Shown: piece by piece, positions 7,318 to 12,349 of the stretch | Layout of the letters: each line of letters begins with the position of its first letter | How positions within the stretch are numbered: the stretch's first letter is position 1 | NCBI GenBank assembly: GCA_003517725.1 | Contig: DOZZ01000266.1 | Span: forward strand, 39,780-52,128 | Direction of reading: 5' to 3' | DNA length: 12,349 bases | From: Bryobacterales bacterium | GTDB lineage: Bacteria > Acidobacteriota > Terriglobia > Bryobacterales > Bryobacteraceae | The notes under the pieces: generated by a model | Databases searched by the model: none | Told to the model about the DNA's origin: nothing | The model's input: only the letters and a program-made list of their open reading frames with translations | Made by a program: the position numbers and the translations under genes

Positions 7318-8322
7318 ATGAACAGGGTACGAATCGGCCTGGTCGGCTGCGGCAATTTCGGCGAAAGCCACCTACAGGCGTTTCGCGCGGTGCCGCAGGC
7401 CGAGGTCGCCGCCGTATTTGATACCGATGGCGACCGCGCACGGCGGATCGCGAGTCAGTTCGGCATACCGCAGGTCTGCGGAAGCGTGGAAGAAATCTGC
7501 GGACTTGGGGACCTCGCCGCCATCGACGTTGTCACGCCGGAGCACATGCACCTGGAACCCGTGCGCATGGCGCACGCCGCGGGCAAACACGTCTTCGTCG
7601 AGAAACCGCTCGCCACGGATCTGCGCGAATGTTCCGCCATGATCGAAAGCTCGGCTTCAGCGAACCGCTTCCTCATGGTCGGCCAGATTCTTCGGTTCGA
7701 GACGAAATACGCCATGCTGAACGACGAGATTGTCTCCGGGCGTCTGGGCCAAGCCGTTTCGATGCACGCGCGCAGGAACCGGCCCAAGAGCCTTCTGCCC
7801 CTGTACGGCCGCACCCACCCGGCGCTCGAAAATTGCATTCACGATGTGGATCTGATGCTGTGGTACACCGGGCAGCCGGTGCGGAAGGTCCGCGGCTTTT
7901 CCCGCCACGCCACGGGAAGAAAGCATCCCGAAACCTTCTGGGGCGTCATCGAATTTGAGGGCGGTGCGATTGGCGTGGTGGAGACCATTTGGATGCTTCC
8001 CGACGCGGGCGTGATGCTGGACGACGCGTTCCAGTTCATCGGAACCGAGGGCATGGCCAACCTGCAATTGCACCCAGGCGCATTCGCCATCCTGCGGGAC
8101 GACGGCTATCATCTGCCCGACGTCAGCTATGATCCGCGCGTGGGCGGAGCCGCTCGCGGTGCGTTGCGGGATGAACTCTCCTATTTCTGCGAGTGCGTGC
8201 AATCGAACCAGGCCCCGCAAGTGATTACGCCAATCGAAGCCAAGCGCGCGGTGCGGGTCATACTGGCCCTGATCGAATCGGCGGAATCGGAGCGGGACGT
8301 GGAGATCGCGGCTTGGGACTAA
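7318..8322 (+). CDS. Gfo/Idh/MocA-family NAD(P)-dependent oxidoreductase
   Basis: A cytoplasmic dehydrogenase of 334 residues, normal for the family. The Rossmann N-terminus shows IGLVGCGNFGESH (GxGxxG at 10-15), and the second strand ends with VFDTDGDRA, consistent with NAD preference. The family's EKP motif is intact (Glu95-Lys96-Pro97, in HVFVEKPLA). The C-terminal alpha/beta domain carries IHDVDLMLWY, with His175, Asp176 and Asp178 at the usual catalytic/substrate positions. Members oxidise or reduce hydroxyl groups of sugars, inositols and amino-sugar derivatives, so the protein suits a carbohydrate pathway. The ATG at 7318 has a good AGGGGAG site at 7302-7308, nine bases upstream. It follows the glycosidase-like gene by 46 bp, in which nothing else is visible. 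The exact substrate cannot be assigned. Confidence 0.92.
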   Translation: MNRVRIGLVGCGNFGESHLQAFRAVPQAEVAAVFDTDGDRARRIASQFGIPQVCGSVEEICGLGDLAAIDVVTPEHMHLEPVRMAHAAGKHVFVEKPLATDLRECSAMIESSASANRFLMVGQILRFETKYAMLNDEIVSGRLGQAVSMHARRNRPKSLLPLYGRTHPALENCIHDVDLMLWYTGQPVRKVRGFSRHATGRKHPETFWGVIEFEGGAIGVVETIWMLPDAGVMLDDAFQFIGTEGMANLQLHPGAFAILRDDGYHLPDVSYDPRVGGAARGALRDELSYFCECVQSNQAPQVITPIEAKRAVRVILALIESAESERDVEIAAWD

Positions 8323-8336
8323 GCCTGGGCAATCCC

Positions 8337-9470
8337 ATGGATGACCTCATCGGAACCCTCGCGGACCTGGTCAGAATCAACAGCGTCAATCCTGCCTATC
8401 CGGGCGGAGCGCCGGAGTCCGCGATGGCCCTCTACATCCAGGACTTTTTCGAGAAGCGCGGCATTGAGGTTTCGCAACAGTCGGTGTTCCCCGGCCGGCC
8501 CAACGTGCTGGCGACGCTGCGTGGCCGCGATCCGTCGCGGCGGATCGTCTTCGAAGCTCATACCGACACCGCCGGCATTTTGGGGATGACGATACCGCCG
8601 TTCGAACCGCGCGTTTGCGACGGCAGACTGTATGGCCGCGGCGCTTGCGACACCAAGGCCGGCGCGGCGGCGATGATGCACGCGGTCGCCTCGCTGGCGC
8701 AGGATCGGATTCAGCCGCGATGCGAAGTCGTTTTTGCCGGGACGGCCGACGAGGAGCACTCGTATCGCGGCGTGGTGAAGCTCTGCGAAGGGCTGCATGC
8801 GGACGCCGCCGTGGTTTCGGAACCCACTTCCTTGCGGCTCGTCGTCGCGACAAAGGGTTGCCTGCGATTCCGCATTCGCGTTCACGGCAAAGCAGCGCAC
8901 AGTTCGAAGCCTCATCTGGGCGTGAACGCGGTTTCGCGGATGGCGCGGCTCATCCTCGCCCTGGAAGAAGACGCGCGGGCCCTGGATCGCCGGCCGCATG
9001 CTCTGCTGGGGCCGCCCACATTCAATATCGGCGTCATCCACGGCGGCACGCAGGTCAATATTGTTCCGGATTCGTGCGTCATCGAAGTCGACCGGCGCCT
9101 GGTGCCCGGCGAAGAGCCTGAAGCCGTGTGGAAATATTATCGCCGCTTCGTCGAAAGCCTGCGCGACTCCATGCCGCTGTTCGAGGCGGTGGCCGAAGAG
9201 CCGATACTGGAAGATCTGCCGCTGGAAACCGCGGTGTCCGAGCCCGTGGCCGCGATGGCCTCGCGGGTGCTTGCGAACCTTGGCCTGCATTCGGAACCCG
9301 TGGGTGTGCCCTATGGAAGCGACGCCAGCAAACTTGCGCGCGCTGGCGTGCCCAGCATCGTTTTCGGACCCGGCAATATCGACCAGGCGCACGCGGCCTG
9401 TGAGTTTGTGGACTGCGCGGAGGTCCGCAAGGCGTACGAGTTCTACCGGCAGTTCATATTGTCTTTTTAA
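8337..9470 (+). CDS. M20-family (ArgE/DapE-like) metallo-amidohydrolase
   Basis: A dinuclear-zinc amidase/deacylase of 377 residues. The full M20 ligand set is visible: HTD (His75, Asp77), Asp105 in RGACDTKAG, the catalytic Glu139 and ligand Glu140 in TADEEHS, Glu162 in VSEPTS and His352 in DQAHAACE near the end. The lid domain has the typical HGKAAHSSKPHLGVNAV (after about residue 183). Family members hydrolyse N-acetyl, N-succinyl or N-carbamoyl groups or short peptides in the cytoplasm. Among sugar genes it could remove an acyl group from an amino sugar or release an amino acid. The ATG at 8337, 14 bp after the previous stop, gives a normal family N-terminus but has a poor Shine-Dalgarno. 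TTG at 8313, inside the previous gene, has GGAG at 8301-8304, eight bases upstream, and would add eight residues. The frame stays open far upstream to 8193, which is only overlap. Confidence 0.9.
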   Translation: MDDLIGTLADLVRINSVNPAYPGGAPESAMALYIQDFFEKRGIEVSQQSVFPGRPNVLATLRGRDPSRRIVFEAHTDTAGILGMTIPPFEPRVCDGRLYGRGACDTKAGAAAMMHAVASLAQDRIQPRCEVVFAGTADEEHSYRGVVKLCEGLHADAAVVSEPTSLRLVVATKGCLRFRIRVHGKAAHSSKPHLGVNAVSRMARLILALEEDARALDRRPHALLGPPTFNIGVIHGGTQVNIVPDSCVIEVDRRLVPGEEPEAVWKYYRRFVESLRDSMPLFEAVAEEPILEDLPLETAVSEPVAAMASRVLANLGLHSEPVGVPYGSDASKLARAGVPSIVFGPGNIDQAHAACEFVDCAEVRKAYEFYRQFILSF

Positions 9471-9474
9471 AGGA
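9469..9474 (+). promoter_or_regulatory. Ribosome binding site fixing a TTG start
   Basis: AAAGGA overlaps the stop codon of the M20 gene and ends eight bases before the TTG at 9483. No ATG or GTG in the correct frame is better placed, so it supports the TTG as the start of the PLP enzyme. Confidence 0.6.
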
Positions 9475-9482
9475 TCGACCCA

Positions 9483-10631
9483 TTGAGCAGCGCTTATAAA
9501 TCCATCTTTCCTCGGGCCCGCGAGGTCGCTTACCTTGACACGGCGGCGGAAGGCCTGCCGCTCGCCGGCTGCCGGGAGGCTCTGGGCGCCTACTTTGAAG
9601 ATAAAGCGCTGGGTACGCCGGGGCGCGTGAGATTTCACGAGCAGGAGTCCGCGGCGCTGCGCGGAGTTGCCCGTCTGCTGAACGTGCCGTCCAGCGATAT
9701 CGCCCTGCTTTCGAGTGCCAGCGACGCGCTCAACCTGTTTGCCAATTGCCTCCAGTGGCGGCCGGGTGACGAAGTCCTCGTCTCTGACCTGGAGTTTCCC
9801 TCGGGCGTTCTCACCTGGCTTCGCCTGCGCGAACGCGGCGTGCGGGTGCGCGTGCTGGCATCGCGGCAAGGCGTCGTTCCGCTCAACGCGTTCACGGCCG
9901 CCATCGGGCCCGCAACTCGCATCGTTTGCGTGAGTCACGTGAGCTACGATTCCGGTACCCGCATTCCGTTTCTGCCCGAGTTGTCCAGCGCGGCTCACGC
10001 GCACGGCGCGATGCTGGTGGTGGATGCCACGCAATCGCTCGGCCGTCTGCCGGTGCCGGTCGAAGGCGTCGATTTCCTGGTTGCCAGCACGTACAAATGG
10101 CTGCTGGGCGTGCACGGGCTCGGCGTAGCGTACCTTGCGCCCGCCGCACACTCGCGGATTTCGGAAGGCGCGGTGGGCTGGTACTCCGTCCAGGACCTTT
10201 TCGCGCCGGATCGCTTGGAACGATACGAACGCAAGCCGGGCGCCCGATGGATGATGACCGGGATGCCCGCGTTCCCGGCGATCTACGCGCTGCGCCGCTC
10301 GGTGGATTTCCTGCTGGAGCGGAACATCGCGCAAATGGATGAGGATTTGAAACCCGTGGTCCGCGCGCTGCACGACGGAGTGCGACAACTCGGCGTCGCA
10401 ATGCTCACGCCGTCCGATGCCGAATACGCGTCCGGCATCGTGTCGTTCCGCCATGGCGCCTGCGAGCGAATCGGTGCTGCGCTCGAACGCGAGGGCGTCA
10501 TCGTGTGGTCCGGCGATGGCCGCGTTCGCGCTTCCGTTCACTTGTACAACGATATGGAAGATGTCGATCGCCTGCTGCGGGCGCTGTCCGCGGCGATCCA
10601 AAAGGAATGTGTGTGCAACACTCGTTCCTGA
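9483..10631 (+). CDS. Class V aminotransferase-fold PLP-dependent enzyme
   Basis: A protein of 382 residues that starts at TTG. The N-terminal VAYLDTAAEGLPL is the usual opening of class V (NifS/isopenicillin-epimerase-like) PLP enzymes. LLSSASDALNLF is the phosphate-binding turn. VVDATQSLG holds Asp181, which pairs with the pyridine nitrogen, and Gln184. STYKWLLG holds the Schiff-base Lys205. RASVHLYND near the C-terminus gives the carboxylate-binding Arg349. The segment just before this Arg (REGVIVWSGDGRVRASV) lacks the loop and the catalytic Cys of SufS/NifS cysteine desulfurases. A lyase, epimerase or transaminase is therefore more likely than sulfur transfer. It sits 12 bp after the M20 gene and overlaps the next gene by about 19 bp. 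It may process an amine released by the M20 enzyme, which is inference. Confidence 0.88.
   Translation: MSSAYKSIFPRAREVAYLDTAAEGLPLAGCREALGAYFEDKALGTPGRVRFHEQESAALRGVARLLNVPSSDIALLSSASDALNLFANCLQWRPGDEVLVSDLEFPSGVLTWLRLRERGVRVRVLASRQGVVPLNAFTAAIGPATRIVCVSHVSYDSGTRIPFLPELSSAAHAHGAMLVVDATQSLGRLPVPVEGVDFLVASTYKWLLGVHGLGVAYLAPAAHSRISEGAVGWYSVQDLFAPDRLERYERKPGARWMMTGMPAFPAIYALRRSVDFLLERNIAQMDEDLKPVVRALHDGVRQLGVAMLTPSDAEYASGIVSFRHGACERIGAALEREGVIVWSGDGRVRASVHLYNDMEDVDRLLRALSAAIQKECVCNTRS
10600..10606 (+). promoter_or_regulatory. Ribosome binding site for the RhaT-like transporter, inside the preceding gene
   Basis: AAAAGGA lies within the last codons of the PLP-enzyme gene and ends six bases before GTG at 10613. 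It runs directly into the alternative ATG at 10607, so it supports the GTG as the start. Confidence 0.5.
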
Positions 10632-11629
10632 CGGGACTGGCCATGGTGCTGGCCGCCGGCGTATTGCAGGGTGGTTTCATGTTCCCCAGTAAGTGGATGA
10701 AGGGCTGGGCCTGGGAAAACTACTGGCTGATCTTCGCATGCGTCGCCTATCTGATTTCGCCGTGGCTCCTGGCGCTTGCCACAGTCCCGCAACTGGCGCG
10801 GGTGTACGCCGGCACCGCGTTCCATACCTTCGCCATAATCCTGGCCTTTGGGCTGGCCTGGGGGCTCGGCGCTCTTACGTTCGGGCTCGGGATCGATGCC
10901 GTGGGCCTCGCCCTGGGTTTCGCCGTCGTTCTGGGCGTATCCGCGTCGGCCGGCGCCTTAATCCCGCTAATAGCACGGCCGCCGCAACATATCACGGCCG
11001 CACAGATCGGCCTGACGATTGCCGCCATCGCCATCATGCTCGCTGGCGTGGGCGTGTGTTCTTTCGCCGGGCGATGGAAGGAATCGCCCCAGAAGCATGA
11101 GCGGCCTTCCTACGCGGCCGGAATCGCACTCTGTGTTGGTTCCGGATTGCTCTCGTCCTGCGGTAATCTGGGATTCATCTTCGGTTCGGAAGTGGCCTCC
11201 CGCGCGCAGAGCCTTGGTACCCAGTCCTACTTGGCCGGCAATGCCGTGTGGACGCTGCTGGCCATTCCGCTGTTTCTGTGCAACGCGGGTTATTCGGCAA
11301 TCCTGCTTTTCCGGAAGCGCACGGCGGCCCGCTATGCGGCGCCTGGCTCCGGCCGCAAGTGGTTCCTCGCGTTTCTGATGGGCGCCATGTGGATGGCCGG
11401 CATGAGCCTGTACGGCATCGGCGCGCGCCGCATGGGGAATATGGGTGCATCGGTTGGGTGGGGCGTGCTGATGTCGAGCATGGTGCTGGTGGCAAACATT
11501 TTGGGGCTGGCATCCGGTGAATGGGCCGCCGCCCCCTTGCCGTCCCGCCGCAGTCTGATCGCCGGTCTGGCGCTGCTGCTGGTTGCCATTGCGGCGCTCG
11601 GCTACACGAACGTGATGGCTGCCGGGTAA
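10613..11629 (+). CDS. RhaT-family sugar permease (L-rhamnose/H+ symporter-like)
   Basis: An inner-membrane protein of 338 residues with about ten hydrophobic segments. Length and layout match the L-rhamnose/proton symporter RhaT of enterobacteria (about 344). Family features include a first helix followed by MFPSKWMKGWAWENYW (23-38), comparable to the K-x-W-x-W-E-x-x-W stretch of RhaT. A second is GLAWGLGALTFGLGIDAVGLALG, like the WGIGNINYGL region. A third is the late MGAMWMAGMSLYGIGARRMG, matching the second repeat. The GTG at 10613 has an AAAAGGA site at proper distance; ATG at 10607 would add two residues. It overlaps the previous gene in another frame, which indicates tight co-translation. 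It probably carries a deoxysugar or related monosaccharide, but rhamnose itself is not shown: no rhamnose isomerase or kinase gene is visible here. Confidence 0.85.
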   Translation: MQHSFLTGLAMVLAAGVLQGGFMFPSKWMKGWAWENYWLIFACVAYLISPWLLALATVPQLARVYAGTAFHTFAIILAFGLAWGLGALTFGLGIDAVGLALGFAVVLGVSASAGALIPLIARPPQHITAAQIGLTIAAIAIMLAGVGVCSFAGRWKESPQKHERPSYAAGIALCVGSGLLSSCGNLGFIFGSEVASRAQSLGTQSYLAGNAVWTLLAIPLFLCNAGYSAILLFRKRTAARYAAPGSGRKWFLAFLMGAMWMAGMSLYGIGARRMGNMGASVGWGVLMSSMVLVANILGLASGEWAAAPLPSRRSLIAGLALLLVAIAALGYTNVMAAG

Positions 11630-11647
11630 AGGCTGGAGCTTGCTGAA

Positions 11648-12304
11648 ATGATCGAAGCGAAACCTTCTTCAAAAACCAAGACCCGTAAGGAAGGCGAGGT
11701 CGATCGCGTCTACCGCCTGCTGAAAACATGGCTGATGGAATGTGAATTCATCCCCGGCCAATTGCTCGCCGAAGTGGACCTGGCACGCCGCTGCAATACC
11801 AGCCGCACCCCGGTCCGGGAGGCTAGTAACCGCCTGGTGCAAGATGGCTGGATCCTCTCGCTGCATCACCGCGGCTATCAAGTGACGCCGGTCTCCATCA
11901 AGGAGCTGCTCGCCACTTACGAATACCGCAAGGTGCTGGAGTGCTTTGCCGCGGAGAAGACCGCGCAGGTAGCTTCCAGCGAAGATCTCGCGCAAATCCG
12001 CGACATTGTCGCGCTAGAGAGTGACCGGACCGCGGACGTGGACAGGGTCATTGAAGCAAGCGACGCGTTCCACCTGGCTATTGCGGAGATTGCCGGTAAC
12101 CGCCGGGTCATCGCGCAACTCAAGCTGACGCTGGAATACGTCCACCGCCTGGACCGTCTTTCGGCGCGGAAAGAACGGTCCTGGATCCCGCACGGTGAAA
12201 TCCTCGCGGCGCTCGAAGCCCGGCGTCCGAGCGAAACCCGCCAGGCCATGGCCACGCACATTGACTACGCTCGAGATCGCATGTTACGCCTGTTTGCCCC
12301 GTAG
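11648..12304 (+). CDS. GntR-family regulator, FadR subgroup with FCD effector domain
   Basis: A transcription factor of 218 residues. A winged helix-turn-helix lies at about 17-82: DLARRCNTSRTPVREASNRL (44-63) is the typical GntR recognition region with its TxVREAxxRL core, and HHRGYQVTPVS (73-83) is the wing. The all-helical FCD effector domain follows (about 87-214). Asp139 and His142 in SDAFHLAIAEIAGN, with His182 and His204, are the conserved metal/effector-site residues. FCD regulators usually repress sugar-acid or organic-acid catabolic operons and release DNA when the pathway compound binds. The ATG at 11648 has GGAG at 11635-11638, nine bases upstream, and follows the permease by 18 bp. 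Its likely targets are the paired TGTATACA palindromes before the receptor gene, which would make the operon autoregulated. Family assignment is secure, the target is inferred. Confidence 0.92.
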   Translation: MIEAKPSSKTKTRKEGEVDRVYRLLKTWLMECEFIPGQLLAEVDLARRCNTSRTPVREASNRLVQDGWILSLHHRGYQVTPVSIKELLATYEYRKVLECFAAEKTAQVASSEDLAQIRDIVALESDRTADVDRVIEASDAFHLAIAEIAGNRRVIAQLKLTLEYVHRLDRLSARKERSWIPHGEILAALEARRPSETRQAMATHIDYARDRMLRLFAP

Positions 12305-12314
12305 GGAAGTTTGG

Positions 12315-12349
12315 ATGGTTAGAACGAAAATCTCCCGTGTGAATTGCGC
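12315..12349 (+). CDS. Start of a further gene, cut by the window end
   Basis: ATG at 12315 is preceded by AGGGAAG at 12303-12309, five bases upstream, and the frame is open to the end. Only MVRTKISRVNC can be read. This vaguely resembles the first strand of enolase-superfamily (mandelate racemase/muconate lactonising) sugar-acid dehydratases, which often begin K-I-x-R-V-E. Eleven residues are too few to assign a family. It lies 10 bp after the regulator gene and is probably in the same transcript. Confidence 0.45.
   Translation, partial: MVRTKISRVNC

Noticed and set aside
6620-7321. A 233-codon + frame overlapping the end of the glycosidase-like gene
   Set aside because: It is an out-of-frame shadow rich in Arg/Gly/Ala. 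The glycosidase-like frame there retains domain features up to its stop.
8319-10601. A 760-codon open frame on the - strand
   Set aside because: It lies wholly opposite the M20 and PLP-enzyme genes, both of which carry full catalytic motifs. Its translation is rich in Arg/His/Gly and shows no domain. Long antisense frames are expected in high-GC coding DNA.
10613-11629. Naming the permease rhaT
   Set aside because: The family match is good, but no rhamnose isomerase, kinase or aldolase gene is seen in the window, and the family includes carriers of other sugars, so no symbol was given.

Overview
The window is high-GC, and all eight complete genes plus the cut gene at each end lie on the + strand. 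It most resembles an Acidobacteriota genome of the Solibacter/Bryobacter kind. The main reason is the large outer-membrane receptor of 1176 residues, with a carboxypeptidase-regulatory-like N-terminal domain, a TonB-dependent plug and a barrel ending in phenylalanine. That architecture is greatly expanded in this phylum. The taxonomic call is an inference from protein style, not from a marker gene.

Layout: (1) 1-1271 holds the 3' end of a metallo-beta-lactamase-fold hydrolase of the N-acyl-homoserine-lactonase type, overlapping by 4 bp an SDR dehydrogenase. (2) 1272-1483 is the only sizeable intergenic region. It contains a TTGACA-type promoter, two TGTATACA-like palindromes exactly 31 bp apart, a GC-rich hairpin and a strong ribosome binding site. 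(3) 1484-12304 is one closely packed run of seven genes: TonB-dependent receptor, Tat-exported glycosidase-like protein, Gfo/Idh/MocA oxidoreductase, M20 amidohydrolase, class V PLP enzyme, RhaT-family sugar transporter and a GntR/FCD regulator. The longest gap after the receptor is about 100 bp, or 31 bp with the longer start of the next gene. (4) 12315 to the end is the start of another gene with its own ribosome binding site.

Taken together this looks like a substrate-inducible uptake and catabolic operon. The receptor would bring a carbohydrate-like ligand across the outer membrane, the Tat-exported protein would process it in the periplasm, and the RhaT-like carrier would import the product. 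The oxidoreductase, M20 amidase and PLP enzyme would then act on it in the cytoplasm. An amidase and a PLP enzyme beside sugar enzymes suggest an acylated amino sugar or glycosylated amino compound, but the substrate cannot be read from the sequence. The last complete gene encodes a GntR/FCD regulator, and the paired palindromes over the promoter have the form expected for its operators. This suggests a self-contained local circuit. No RNA genes, mobile elements, CRISPR arrays or clear terminators were seen.
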